Source of the DNA: Holothuria scabra
Taxonomy: Eukaryota; Echinodermata; Holothuroidea; Aspidochirotida; Holothuriidae
Assembly: GCA_037179385.1 (NCBI GenBank)
Contig: CM074187.1
Location: 3,100,001 to 3,164,000, forward strand
Reading direction: 5' to 3'
DNA length: 64,000 nucleotides
Positions 39,159-51,892 of the stretch are shown in pieces. The notes under the pieces were generated by a model. The model was not told the DNA's origin and did no database searches. It saw only the letters and a list, made by a program, of their open reading frames with translations. Made by a program: the position numbers and the translations under genes. Numbering within the stretch: position 1 is the first letter of the stretch; each line of letters starts with the position of its first letter.

Positions 39159-41275
39159 TTACTGTTGTTGTTGATCTTCTCTATCCCTATTAGCTCAATA
39201 TTTTTACAGCTTTGAAAATGTTTTCCCAAGGGGGTAGTCGCTTTTCGAAATGCCTGCCTGTGACCACGATGTCTAATCCTAAGCTCCCCTCCTGTCTCTC
39301 CCACGTATTGCTTTTTACAGTCAAGACAGTTCACCAAATACACCACGCCTTTAGTACAACAAGTAATTGAATGAAACAAATTAAACTTGTGACCCGTAGA
39401 GAAGTTCCGAATACATTTGGTTTCTTTGAGAGAAGCACAAGTGACACTCCGAACAAAATGTGTCTTAAAACAACACTTAATCTCACTAGTTGAGTGGTCG
39501 GGTAACTTGGCTCTAACTAGCAAGGACTTGAGGTTGGGGGCTGTCTGTAAATGACAGCTGGGGGACTCGGGAATTTGTTACAAAAGGTTTCAGACATCTG
39601 TAAAATCGGGAAATATTTTTTCAAAATCTGGGCCAGAGGAGGCAGACGTGGGTTCCTGGTAGTAACAAAAGGAAAAACAATCTCCTTTTTCTTATAAGTC
39701 TCAGGTCCTGGGTGAAGCAAATTAGATCGGGGAACATTCCTAGCTTTGGAAATTTTATTCCTAACTGTAGAAGCGGGATAACCACGTTTCACTAAATTTT
39801 GTTGAAGAATACCAAGATTCAAGGTCCCTTTCCTCGGAACAAATGGCTTTGATCCTGAGGGCCTGGCCATAAGCTGAGTTGTCTAGGGTGCTCTTACTAT
39901 GGTAAGAGTCACATTTCAGGTAAAGATTCTTAAAAGTAGGCTTCACAAAAAGATCCGTAACTAAAAAGCCTTCCTTAGAACAACTTATACTTAAATCGAA
40001 AAAGTTAACAGAATTAAAGTCAAACTCAAAAGTAAATTCCATTTTAGATGGGTAAAAATTGTTTAAGATTTCCATAAAAGAAAGAAATTTGTCTTTACCA
40101 TATGGCCATGAACCCCAAATGCCATCTATACACCGACAACACTCAGTAGGTTTCAACGGACACGACTTCCACAATTTTTCTTCTACTAGTCCCATACCGA
40201 AACAAGCAAAGCCTGGGGCAATTTTCGGTCCTATGGAGGTCCCATTTATTTGAGTAAAAAACATACCATTAAATTCAGAGTGATTTTCATTAAGAAAAAG
40301 CTTTAGACATTCAATTAAATTACCGGTAGAGAGAACTTTGGTGTGTCTTGCTTCCAAAGCTCACCTGACCCCTTCAAGTCCCAAATGTTGAGGCATACTA
40401 GGAAAAATTGCTTCAACGTCTATAGTGAACATGGTACAATTAGCATCAAGCGGACCTTGCTTATTAATGGAATTAATTTAAAGTATAACATCCTTTTAGT
40501 CCTTCACAAAAGAAGCTTATTTCCTCATTTCAGGATTAATGTGAAAGTCAACAAATTCCGAAAGTCTTTCTATAGGAGATCCATTCCCAGAAATGACCGG
40601 TCTAGTTTTCAGGTTGTCCTCCTCATCTTTTTCTTTGTGGGTTTTTGGTAGTGTGTAATAACGAGATGTGTTCACTTCTCCCGATGTAAGGTACTCAGCT
40701 GTGCTAGGGTCAATATCACCTTCACTTAACATGGCACCCACAATTGTCTTCACCTTTTCCACTGCTTCCGGTGTTTTGTCGTAATCGTTATGCTTATAAA
40801 CCTTCTTGTTGTCCAAGTCCATCATGGCGGTACGGACATAGGCCGATCTATTTTGAATTACGATATCTGGGCCTTTATCTTCCGGCTTAATGACTATATT
40901 CTGATTACATTTTAACTTGCGAAGTGCTTCTCTCTCCTCTTTGGATAAGTTATCTTTCACAAATTTTGAAGGCTGAAATGAGTCTACATCTTTTTGTGCA
41001 GCCTCAATAAAACAATCCAGGAACTTGTCTCTCCCTTCCCCTGGAGTCCAAGTACTCCTATTTTTAAATTTTTGAATTTCCGCGTCGGATATGGACCTTT
41101 CCTCTTCACTACCCGCAATGAAATACTCAAACAGACGAAGTCTTCTCTTAAAAGCATCCATGTCCTTTTGCAATGTCAATTTATCTAAGGTTAAAGGGGT
41201 GGGGCAGAACTTCAATCCTTTGCTTAACAAGTTCTCTTCAGTATCCTGTAAAAGGTCTACATACTAGCTGAACAC
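39155..41275 (-). mobile_element. Penelope-like element PLE-5 (subfamily A), 3'-truncated
   Basis: It runs from an N-terminal region near 41275 through RT and into GIY-YIG, then is cut at ~39160 by the junction with PLE-4. No TA tract and no hammerhead motif remain, because its own 3' end is lost. Confidence 0.88.
39160..41266 (-). pseudogene. PLE RT-endonuclease, frameshifted and with a changed catalytic Asp
   Basis: The N-terminal part is open from ~41266 (VDLLQDTEENLLSKGLKFCP) through NLSKEEREALRKL, NIVIKPEDKGPDIVIQ, YYTLPKTHKE and RPVISGNGSPIERLSEF. A decayed stretch carries motif A (FTIDVEAIFPSMP). Then come QINGTSIGPKIAPGFA and motif C, which reads CIDGIWGSW: the second Asp is Gly (codon 40121-40123). 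Frameshifts lie near 40500, 40365, 39825 and 39535. The GIY-YIG part keeps VVYLVNC and QYVGETG but ends before the catalytic Glu. It is non-functional. Confidence 0.88.
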
Positions 41276-43860
41276 TTGATTAAGTGTAATTTAATTAAGA
41301 AGAAACGTCTGTCGAATGTTCATTTTTCTTGCGTCTCATTCTATGTGCTTTGACTTGACACCAGCTGCGTTTAGGACCAAAGCTATTTTCATCAATTTTA
41401 TATGCATTATACGCACGGATACATATAGTGCCTGTGTCACACGATTTCTCAGAATATATTTGACTAGTGAATTTCTCTTGCAACCATTATTTTGTATGAA
41501 GTACTTGAAGTACTAAGTTATAAAGATTTTATAAAATTGGGTGTTAAATCATGACCCTGCTTTTAGCAAATTGGATATGTTATTACATTTTCGCAAAACT
41601 TTTATTTGTGAAAAGAGATAATTCTTTGTGAAGAGTCTTCCCAAGCAAGCCCCAAAATGTAAAGTAGACTAACGCTTTTTATGCTAGATATTCAAAATTG
41701 TAAGCGATGCCTCAATTTCATTTAAATTTCTTCGGTCTGCGCTAAATCTTTATAATGAGAATATGGAGAGGTAGTTAAAAACGAAAACACTGGAATGAAG
41801 GTCGGGTTAAATGTCGTTAATATTTTGCACTGTATGTTTTGCTTAAAGAAATTTACTATTTCGAACCTGGGGTATTCAGCAGGTCGTACCAAGTTATCAC
41901 ATATTTGGAAAGGCATCACGTGACTCTATTGATATTAAGTCAGCAGTTAGAGACTGAACTCGCCCCCGGGTGAACGACCTAAAGGCAGGCTCCATGATAA
42001 TTCTAGAACAATTTTTCACAAATAATGTGAGTGGAGATGCAAGGAGTTTACCTAAATAAGTAGGCGCCACACGGGTAAATGAGTTAAACAGTTAATTACT
42101 TCAGTTGTACACATATAACGGGTTAACATGTGAATAAATAAGCTTATCCCCAAGGATTGTTTTCGCTATAAAATATGTTAGATCAGTAAACGTATAATTC
42201 AAGCAATTACAGACTTACTATGCAGCATCTTACAAACTTTGACTTCTCCCCAACACAATTTAGTAAAGGTCACCTAAGCTTGCACTGCTTCCTTCATACT
42301 TCCACAAAAATGAACCTTATTGTAGTAGGCTTATGTAACTTAGAAAAAAATTGGACGCATTAACTTCTGCACGTCACATCGAGGTTGTAGGCCTCAATTC
42401 TCGACAAAAATACATTAGACTAACCCCGCTGCCCTTATCAATATTAAAGTGGCGGGTGGCATATGACTGCTACAACATTGAACTAGGGTGGGGAAATGGC
42501 AACTCACTAATTGCGTGTTTATCTCTCTTTGTCTCATCATTTTGTAGAAGACTTTTGCTTTTAGAGGGACAAATCGCCACTGTCTTTTTGAAAATGGTGT
42601 AAATTCATTTCATAATCAGGATGTTTTCAACAAATAGTTGTATATTTGTATTATTTTGATTTTACTTGAATATAATCAAAGAAGTCTTTCATTCACGGAT
42701 CAACATACACATCAACATCGCATCAAACACAGAAGACGAATCAAATCGTATTTTGTTGTAACGTAGGTGTTATGACCTTCTCTTTTGCAACAGTCTCAAT
42801 ATATAGTGACGGGAGAATTTTCGAGGAAGATGATATAGTTTGCGATGTTCGGTCTCCTCTTTTACGACGATTCGATTTGAAAAGTAAGTAACGAACAGTC
42901 TTTTGATTGATGAAGATCACTTTGTAATAAACAAAAGATCGTTTTGTTACAAACAGCTGGTCTTTCTGAGTGATGAAGTATCGATCAGTTTTTAAGTTAA
43001 GAGACACAGATATCGTTATGGTTCGGACTTGAATAACATTTTTATGCTTGTATAGGCCAGCTGAGCGAGCCTTGCGACAAAAACGCAGGATCGAGCCTTT
43101 GCTTTCTTGTGCTCTGCCTTGATTTTCAGGATACATAAACAGGGACATGAAAGCTTCAAGAAGGCACCGGATGCACTGAAAAGGTTCGAATTCGTAGGGA
43201 TGTAAATAAAATGAGATGGAGTAAAATAAACAAAGTTTGAATACCAGCAAGGCATCTTTATTACAAAGGGCACAGAGGGACACTACCATCTTAGTTCCCC
43301 CTGCCTCGATTGATGGATTGATGGACAATTCCGACCTATCCTACGTTTTTAGAGGCCTTTAACTATTTTTTACTTTCTACATGCAGAAACACACGTACAC
43401 CCAGAAAAGGTATACATGCATATTTTGTATACATTATCCATAAAGACGGGCCAACCAATTTGGCAAACAGTACTTTGTAAAGTTGAAGAATTTGGATAAT
43501 CAAGGGACTTCACGCTTTTATTGAACGGGTGCAATTTCATCCTGCTAGCCAACCAAAGATCATGTAAAATTAGTGTATTGGTTTGCGAGCCGACGTTTGA
43601 TCTCTCTGGCATAAAGTGAGTTACAACTTCCATAAACTAAAATTTAAACTATATTAGAAGCTATAAAGGTAAGGCGTTAGTTAACAGTGAAGCTTTAGAG
43701 GTTGGTTCCTTTGTTGGCCATTTTTTAAACAACATGACATGTTTTACACCTGGGACGGCTACAGGAAAAGGTACCAGGGTTGTCGTTGAAGGGAGTTAGT
43801 GGCTGTGAAACCCGAACCAAATAGTTGGACAATTTTTCCCTCCTCTGAAGGCAAACAGTG
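41276..43860. other. Unassigned DNA with one long unsupported ORF
   Basis: Contains a 195-codon open frame (42741-43328, minus) with no recognisable domain. It includes a run of loosely repeated Lys/Phe/Tyr-rich segments that mirror AT-rich imperfect repeats at about 42880-43010. I do not call it a gene. Confidence 0.4.
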
Positions 43861-43938
43861 GCGGCGGAAGCATAAAAATTTAGGGGGGGACAATCAGTGA
43901 ACAAGATGGAATGGTTGGACTCGTGAAAGGAACCCTAT

Positions 43939-44015
43939 GTGCGCGTAGCGCACATCACGAGCGCGAAGCGCGAAGTCCCACCGGCGTGGGTCCAGGGCCC
44001 ACCTTAGGGCCCTGG
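43939..44015. repeat. GC-rich cluster of three hairpins
   Basis: Three hairpins within 77 bp: GTGCGCGTAGCGCAC (43939-43953), a GCGCGAAGCGCG hairpin (~43960-43971), and CCAGGGCCC/GGGCCCTGG with a 6-base loop (43992-44015). The base composition is far from the AT-rich surroundings. It is probably the core of a non-autonomous transposon whose outer ends I could not fix. Confidence 0.75.
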
Positions 44016-44574
44016 AAGCGCCGAGATTCTACAAGCTCTCTCGTGCAATCTAAGCCGTTTTTGGAACATTTTACGGTGAATTCAATGATCAAAAATGTGC
44101 GAAATATTTGCGTTCACAGATAGCCTATAGGCTATTTCTTGGACATCATCAGTTGCGTTGTTATGTTTGTAATGTTGGTTTTGTTAAAAGCATATTTCAA
44201 ATCCAAAGGAAAAAAGGCGCAGTGACCTAAGTACTCTAAAATCAGTTGCCCCCCTGTACTCGCCCTTGGTTTGGTACTGCACCTGTAAGTTTGTTTTGAT
44301 TTTGTATTTTATTCGAAGGTCTATTGCTTAAAATTCTTGTACTTTCACCGGGATTCATTTCAACATTCAATCTGGTGTAAATTCATTAATATTTTCCTTG
44401 GAATCAGTCTGAATTTGCCTATGCAGACCTATCTGATCAGGATGAATCCGAACTTCTGAACAATGTGTAGGCTACCTCGGTATAATACCGGGTCAACTAT
44501 GCAAAAGCCCAAAACGTGTTAAGCAGTATCAAATTGGATCACTCTGTAGTTAACTATGGCCAATCAGAGTCACC

Positions 44575-44817
44575 GACTGTTTAGTCAAGTGGTTATAACA
44601 TCCAACGTGCATCTTGGAGTTCTTGGGTTCGATTCCTGGACTGGGAATTCCGAAAACTCTAAAAATCAAAACTACATCCATTGTATTTGGTGCTCAGCCA
44701 GACGCAATGGAGAAGGAAAAACAAGCCAGTGAGGAACATCTGGATAATGGTGGTCGGTCTGACTTAAACCAATTGGTTTGAAACTGACCAATAAGTGGTC
44801 TTATTTAACCACATCAT
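44575..44817 (+). mobile_element. tRNA-derived SINE with head and body
   Basis: The head has an A-box-like TCAAGTGGTTATAACATCC and a B-box-like GGGTTCGATTCCTG. The body contains AAACAAGCCAGTGAGG, then a GACTTAAACC block and GGTTTGAAACTG, the reverse complement of the body seen in the minus-strand copies. These are the Pol III promoter signals expected of a SINE. Confidence 0.7.
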
Positions 44818-45789
44818 ATCAAATGATTTGAACACTTTTTTGATTCATGCAAAACATAGTCATTGTCAATTTGACCAACGTGTTTGTAGAGTGGTACTCA
44901 GAAACAAGAGATCGCTTTAGAACGAAAGGAAACTTCTACAGGTACAGGGTCTGGGAACTCCGTAAAATAGGGGAAAGGAAGCACATGAAATTAATAAATT
45001 TCAGACTACCTTGAGGCAATCTTTCTAAATGGGGTACTTATTGCCGTCATCTGCTATTTCATCAGCTCGAAATGTCCCAAGGGGACAGTTGAACCCCTTT
45101 ACTATCACTTTCCCTCGTTCGCTTCTTTTTCTTCAAAATACAAAGTTCAAAACATAATTATTACATGTTGAACTTCTTATTCCCAGTATTTGAGGTATTT
45201 CGTATGGGAGGTGATTTTTTCATACACAAAACACGACTGGGCAGCATCAAAAGGTCCAGAGTGATTTCTTTGAGTACCAGTGACATAGGACTTGCATCGG
45301 CGTTCAGGAGAAATATATGCTATGAGTTAGTGAGAAGTAAATTATTTTGTAAAGTAAAATAACACCTTTCATTTTAAAATTTCTCTAATGGGTTGGAATG
45401 GCAATTTCAAAGCAAACTTGGGAATCGTCACCTTTGGTATTAAAGTGCTTGCAAAATATGAAAGCGTTAACATGAAAGAAATGAAAAGGACAAAATGTGG
45501 ATGAACCTTAGCCATTGACAGGGAACATCATTCTACCAACTATGGACTTTTTATGTACAATGCTAATGCTGAAAAACGTAGTCTAATTTTCGTTTCAAAA
45601 ATACCATTCCGTACAATATTAAAGGCATAAAAGTGATCAGTTAGCGATTTATAGTGTTTTCAAACACTGAGCGCACAACATTCACCGTTTTTGTAGCACC
45701 ATCATTTTTCAGAAGATATTTCAGAATGTGCCAAAATGGAATTAACAGTCGTCTGCTAGATTGAAATAATGATTTAGGGAAATCAGGAT
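44818..45789. other. Unassigned intergenic DNA
   Basis: No gene recognised. Confidence 0.4.
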
Positions 45790-45955
45790 TTAAGTCTCAG
45801 TTTCGAAACAATTGGTGTTTGTCAAATCGACTCCTGCCTTCTACCAGTTGTGACTTTGTTTTCCAAAACTCAATGGATTTTTTGAGCACCTACCCCAATG
45901 ACAATCGGTTCCATTTTTAAAGTCGTCGATGTGACACGGCTAGGAGTTCAACTAC
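45790..45955 (-). mobile_element. tRNA-derived SINE, degenerate copy
   Basis: Carries the decayed body (CAGTTTCGAAACAATTGG, then CCAGTTGTGACTTTG, then GGTTCCATTTTTAAAGTCG). The head is hardly recognisable. Confidence 0.5.
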
Positions 45956-47364
45956 ATATCTCCAGGCTGCACATTAGAAATTTTGACCACTTGATCATTA
46001 AGTCGGTTAATCAAAAAAAAAAAAAAAAGCCTTTGACTCATGAATTGCCATAATTTGACGTAGCCTGTACGTGAAGATAGCAGATAATTTGCACAAGTTA
46101 AACGGAAACAACTATTGTTACCATCTTTAGTCATTAGGCATGTAGAGTCAATCAATTATCTCCAGATTCCATCATGTCCCGAATGGAAAGGGGGAACGTC
46201 CTTTGAAGCTTAATTAGGGCCACGTTGGTTAACTTAAGATGAAGGGATCTTAATGGCTGAGGTAATGGGACTACTGCAAAATTCAGCAGTTCAAATGGGA
46301 TATTGTTGAAGCCACCGACGCGTTTTTTCATTGTGTAACCTGTTCCATCACATTTTTTTGGACGTTTAGGGTAACTACAACATTCGAATGTGCTTATCTT
46401 TCCCAGACGCTATAAAATGTTAAAAGAAACGACTACCAGTTTTAGCATTTTGCCGATGACATTGCGATCAACTCGTCTCATTCGCAATGTGGATGCAGCT
46501 CGATTATTCTCAAGTTACAGTGTATTATCGATTCTTCTTTATATACAACGTTTTCACTCCCATTTGGGCAACAACAGTGAAATAAATCATTCCAAGGCAT
46601 CATTGGGAGCTAAGGATGGAGTCGGTTCCCGGGTTTTAATTCATATCAGTTGGTAGATTCCTGGCAGAGTCTACCATAAATATTGTTACCCAATAATATC
46701 AATATTACCGTATAACCGTACGCGTCTTCCGTTTTACATCGTGCAAAGAAGAAAGTAAATGAAATTAGAGAAGAATGCGGAGAAGTATGTGCTTTATTTA
46801 ATCTCTTTTGAGTAGAACAAAACGATTGAAGTACCAAAATATCACAATTCATTACCACGTACAGTTTCAGATATTGACGGAACTGAGCACGGTACTTAAA
46901 GAAGCTAAAAGTCCTGTAGATTGACCTGTTCGTTGGCTAACGCCTGCTATCCTTTCTCCGGCAGACTGTCTCAAGTACAGTGTGTGCAAATAAGAATCGT
47001 CAATTAATAAATGGTGTCGTCAGTGTGACTATAGCAACCGCGATTGTTAAGGCATCTTTCAAAGAGGTGGGCTGCTCATATTTGACAAACATTCTAAAAA
47101 CAAAACATTTTTTATGTTTTCCAGTGATTTCTAAATGAACAATTTTAATACTTAAAAATATATTAAAAACACAAAAGTAAAAACCTGCATAAGACACGCG
47201 TCTACTTGACACAGCGAGCATGGTTGTTAAAAGGAATAGTCCAGAGCCGAATTTATTCTTTATATGCTAAAGAGCAACATATAATAAGCATCCAGATGAG
47301 ATTTGTATGTTTTTCCAATGTTCAGTTTTTAGTTATTGAATGCTACAAAGTTCCTAAATAGAAT
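45956..47364. other. Unassigned intergenic DNA
   Basis: No gene recognised. A short A run lies at ~46012-46028. Confidence 0.4.
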
Positions 47365-47604
47365 GAACTTGAAGCAAGCAGGCGTGATGTCATGTTTCCA
47401 CATTGTTGGTAATGTTTCTTTTTGATGCGTGATTTCCTACCAGTTTTAGGCAACTTAACTTTATATATCGATACCATAAGTGCATCTTAAGCAAAGATAT
47501 TTTTAAAAAAATATGTGTTATGGGCAATAAAGCATCCGTTATTAAAAACGAATAAATAACCAACAAGGTGAATTCATGACATCACACCTGCTTGTTGCAA
47601 GTTC
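47365..47604. mobile_element. Small TIR element (240 bp)
   Basis: A 30-bp terminal inverted repeat, 27 of 30 identical: the left arm ends CAAGCAGGCGTGATGTCATG and the right arm starts CATGACATCACACCTGCTTG. No convincing TSD was seen, so the family is open. There is no coding capacity. Confidence 0.7.
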
Positions 47605-48894
47605 ACTTATTATACAAAATGTGTCAATTTTAATTGTAAATACTCGAGACCCGAACATGGGAAATGAATGAAACTTCCACAATAATGCTTCAAATGTGTT
47701 TCTCGAGAAAACATCAAAAGAAAATTTGGTTTGGGAATATTCATAACTTTGGGGACTACGAACTCTTCATTAAAGTTTCAGGCAGTTTGAGTTTTTCCCT
47801 GCTGAATACTAAATTTGTTTCCAGCTGTAAAAGTTTCTCTGCTCATATTGATATTTGGACTATACGGCACAACAGCAAATACTTACGTGTACTTCACAGC
47901 TATAATTATTTTTCATTAAAGTGTAAGGGAACATTTATCACATTATATTACAACAGTATATTGGTGTTATTCTTCAGAAAAAGATTAAAATCATTGAGTG
48001 GTGGTAACAGAGGTGTTTGTTATTCGTCTTTTCCGAACACATATGACTGTTTGATCCAGATCAAGAGGGGCTTGATCGACCCGTCTGAAATGTAAAAGTT
48101 TCATTGTCAGTCAATCTTTCTCCCTATCACGTCAAGGAGACATAAGAGACTTACATTCGTACGACATAACACGAGGTAACAGATGACGAGGTAAAAAAAA
48201 AAAAATAAAAAAGCAATGGCAAATACACATTCATGGGAAAAAACATAAAACAAAAACAAAGCAAATTAAGAATTATTTCTTAGTTTGTAAGTAAAATAAA
48301 ACGGAGAGAGGTGATTAAGGGTAGGAAGACTTACAACAGGGCTAATTAAAAAAAATACTAGATACAATATAGAATTGATACATCCCACGTAACTTGAGAC
48401 AAATGTTTTGAGGATGTTTTCAAACAAATTAACTTAACTTAATAAGGATATTTCTACTGGATGATTAGTAAAGGTACTACATTTTGAAAGAGGAAGGTCT
48501 TTTTTAAGAAGGGGTTTAGAAATACAAATATCTCATAGGTAAAATAGAACTCCAGAAATGCAATAAAAACTGATGTTTCCGTCATATAACACAGAGGAGC
48601 AGCGAACAAACGGTTGCGTGCTTTCTGTAATAGACTATATATTGAAAGTCCAGCTTGACTCACTTGCTTATTGTCAGTTTTGGTAAATGCGTTATTATAG
48701 TTAAATGCAAATCCCCGGTAGGAATATTCAAAGAACTGGAAGAGATTGAGAAAACTCAAGAAAATCTGTCAGACGAAGTAACTTAATCCTCTTCAAAAGA
48801 ACGAAATTTGATTGACATGTCACTTTGTTCATATTATTTGAGTTTGGTTGACTCTATTCTTTAATGACGACATCCCATTTTTCAAAGTCCAGTA
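47605..48894. other. Unassigned intergenic DNA
   Basis: A 143-codon open frame (47664-48095, plus) has no recognisable domain. No gene is called. Confidence 0.4.
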
Positions 48895-49085
48895 ATTAGT
48901 CAGGTTCACTATGTATTTTCGTTGGCAATCATGGTAGATTAGGTAACCTAAACATTTTTGGAATCTTTATTACATGGAGAATCTGAAAATCAATGTTTAC
49001 ATTTGCGCTGATACCGGTATGGCCGCCATTTTGGATTTTCAAAATGGCCGCCGTAAAAAGACATATTTTGCTCTATTTCTACCTC
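48895..49085 (-). repeat. Inverted single copy of the 202-bp repeat unit
   Basis: In reverse complement it matches unit 3 of the tandem array at 52085-52690, including CCATGATTGCCAACGAAA and CATAGTGAACCTGACTAA. It carries two ATGGCCGCC-type motifs (around 49019-49030 and 49043-49053). Confidence 0.75.
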
Positions 49086-49376
49086 TACATACCCTCAAAA
49101 CCTTGTAAAATATATCAAGTCTATGTTTTCAGGTACAAGGAATCCATACTCTGCATAATCAGATTTCTGACTGTTACAATTCTTTCTTTTTGAGGAGGGT
49201 GATGGGCCCGTATAGTCCCCCCCCCCCCGGGGGGAGGGGAATTCGAGCAAACCAACCAAAAAAAATTTCTGCTCCACCAAATGAAAATTGAAACTACTAC
49301 ACCGGGCATTAGGAGAAAGTACTATGGCCTATGCCCCCAAGCCCAACACTTGCCCCCATCACAACGGACTACGGGC

Positions 49377-50726
49377 ATAGGCGTACGAGGAGGGGGGCAG
49401 ACTGCTCCCCAAATTTTCTCAAGACCTAAAACTCGGGCAGGGATCTGGAAAAATTCGGGCAGCCGTTTGAGTCTTAAAACCTGGTTTGTTTCTACTTACA
49501 CAGAAAACTCCTAGGTGCACCCGAATTCCTTCAAACACTTGGCCGAAAAAAATAATAAAAAAGCATCATAGTCACGGTACAATTTTCATGAAAACTCTAA
49601 AAGATACCAAAATTTGCCACACATTCGGGCAGCTTATGAAAAAAACAATTTTTCGTCAGCCTCGCTTCATATTCTTGCGCAAACCTTTGCCTGAAATGAC
49701 ACAATTTTCAGGCAAAAGTTGCAAAAAGTTCTGGGATATTTTTAATTGCCAGATTACAAGGGGAGAGAGGATGTATACAGTTCCCAAAATTTTGCCCGAA
49801 CAAATCAATCAAAAGCTATGTCATGCAACTAAACTATCCCATTATGAATAAAACGTAAAGGTATCGTGAAGATTTCATTTCGTTTTTAATTTTGTATTCC
49901 CTTGCCTCAGGCAAAAGGAGTCTATGCGACTATGCCGATGATTTGGCCACGTTTGTTTTTATTTAATGGGTACGGTTTGTGGGGATCAAGTGTGCCAAAA
50001 CCGTTGATATGGACTTAGGTGGTTTGCTCACTAGGAAATGATTTGCGCCCTTGTTTGTTTAAATGCATATAAACAGGCTGCTACCTTGCTTGGTAATCGC
50101 GCGAAAATTGAGTTAATCAGTTTTTAAGGGCCAATTCGTTGCATGGCATCCCCACTCCGGTAATTCGGGCCTCTGAATCTGAGCTAAAAAGGCTGCTAAA
50201 ACACACGGGATCCTTGTGAAGTTCGACGAAACTTATATTCAATAGGCAGTCGGAATGCGATGCAATGCCATCCTCCCTCGAAGTTGAGAAGCCTTGGGCT
50301 TTTCGAGGGTTTCTGAAGTTTTCCAATTTTCAAAATTATATTGGTGATAATGTCATGCTACATGACGTAAAATAGTTTGTAGAACGCGCAAACAAACTCA
50401 TCTTCCAATGATTATAGCTTAATGTAGTCATCCAATGGTAGTGGTACATTTAATCTGGGAGTTTTCTGACCCTTTTGTAGATTTGCTCATTTTTGGTGAA
50501 AATTTTATTGCAAACGAAAGTTCAAAATATTGATGGCTTTGATTCTGCTTATAAGCATGGGAAAGGCCATTTCCGGCTGTCTGAGGGGTTTTGATTTTTC
50601 AAAATTTTATGTACGCTCCGCGCCAAAAGATGGTGGCCCTCCGCTTAGATAGTCTTTCGAGCAGAATTACATTTTTCGGGCTGAATCCTCCCCCCTCCAA
50701 ACTGAAATGCTCCCGTACGCCTATGG
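49377..50726. mobile_element. TIR element with 8-bp direct repeats (1350 bp)
   Basis: The termini ATAGGCGTACG and CGTACGCCTAT mirror each other. The exact 8-bp direct repeat CTACGGGC flanks the element at 49369-49376 and 50727-50734, fitting an hAT-type TSD. No transposase is recognisable. The open frames inside (49486-49851 plus, 50117-50326 minus) have no domain. Confidence 0.7.
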
Positions 50727-50734
50727 CTACGGGC

Positions 50735-51892
50735 CCAGGGTGGGGTAAAATGCAACAATGAATTTTAAAAAGTAGCAAAATGACGGCCAAAAAATTAAAA
50801 TTTCCAATCCAAAAACTGAAAGCATATCCTCGTCCGCTTGCTTTTTTCTTATACAATTATAAGGTGTTTTCGAAAAAAGGTGTTTTGTTAGAATAGCATC
50901 ACCACAGGCCTGTTTAGCAACGTTCTACTGGTATCGGACACAGGAACTGATTTCACTCAGATGTTTCAAATGTTTTCGCCATATTACCGGTAGTACAGTG
51001 TCTTGAATTCAAACTTTTAAAGGACTAGAAAGGATCGCAGGCTCACGTTTTGGACACCATTCTAAGGGTTTAAGAAGTGTCAAAACTTTCTTAATATCAT
51101 AAGGTTTAAGCAATTAAGTTTAAGTTGCTGATCACCTCTGTTTGGTAGCTGTATATTGTTAAAGGGGGCAAATGACTTGGAACATTTTGGGTGGATCTCA
51201 GTCATACTGTGAACTAAATGCACAAGATTAGCTTTAGAAGTCTTCACTTTTACAGCTGCTTCAGTTGGTTATACAGTGTAGGAGTCGGAACTTTGTTAGG
51301 AAAATTTATGGGTTAATCAAAGTCAAGATGTCATTTCAAGGGGTTGGTCTTATTTGGGATGAGGAAAATGGGCTACAGGTCTACAATTATTTAGGCCTAC
51401 ACAAATTGTGAGGTTGGGTAGGGGTATTCATTAATTCCAGTTAGGAAAGAAGTTGTATGCTCGTCCCTTCCCAGACAATTGAACTGTTTCTGTTCTGTTT
51501 GAAAACCCAAATTGGTGACTTTATGTAAATGTGAGTCTATTCAAATCATAGTATTATAGCTGTATGCTGTTACATTTTTTATAACTTTTTATAACCTCTT
51601 GTGATGTGCTAATTAAATAAAATAATTGAGCTAATTAACTAATGTTCAAACAAACTTAACCCATAATCATTAAATACATTTGAAAGAGTAAGTTTCATTC
51701 TCCGTTGGAAATAAAACTGTTCGTTACAAATATCAATCTAAACCAGAAATAGAACCGGATTATATCAATTCCGGCCTATTGTTTATGTAGTTGCGAGAGC
51801 ATAAAGGTTAATATATTGTTTTTACATATTAACTATTGTGGTGGAGGTGTTTATGGGGGATGTTCTTGTGCCTTTTCAGTGCATAACCCATC
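50735..51892. other. Unassigned intergenic DNA
   Basis: No gene recognised. Confidence 0.4.

Noticed and set aside
42741..43328. 195-codon open frame on the minus strand
   Set aside because: No domain, no homologous feel, AT-rich composition with local repeats and no splice or start context; probably chance.
43870..44290. Complete hAT-like element starting CAGTGGCGGCGG
   Set aside because: The left end looks right, but no mirrored right end or TSD could be found; only the hairpin core is annotated.
44575..44650. Possible tRNA gene
   Set aside because: A- and B-box-like sequences are present but no cloverleaf with a proper acceptor stem; a SINE body follows directly.
47664..48095. 143-codon open frame on the plus strand
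   Set aside because: Low-complexity hydrophobic and basic composition with no motif.
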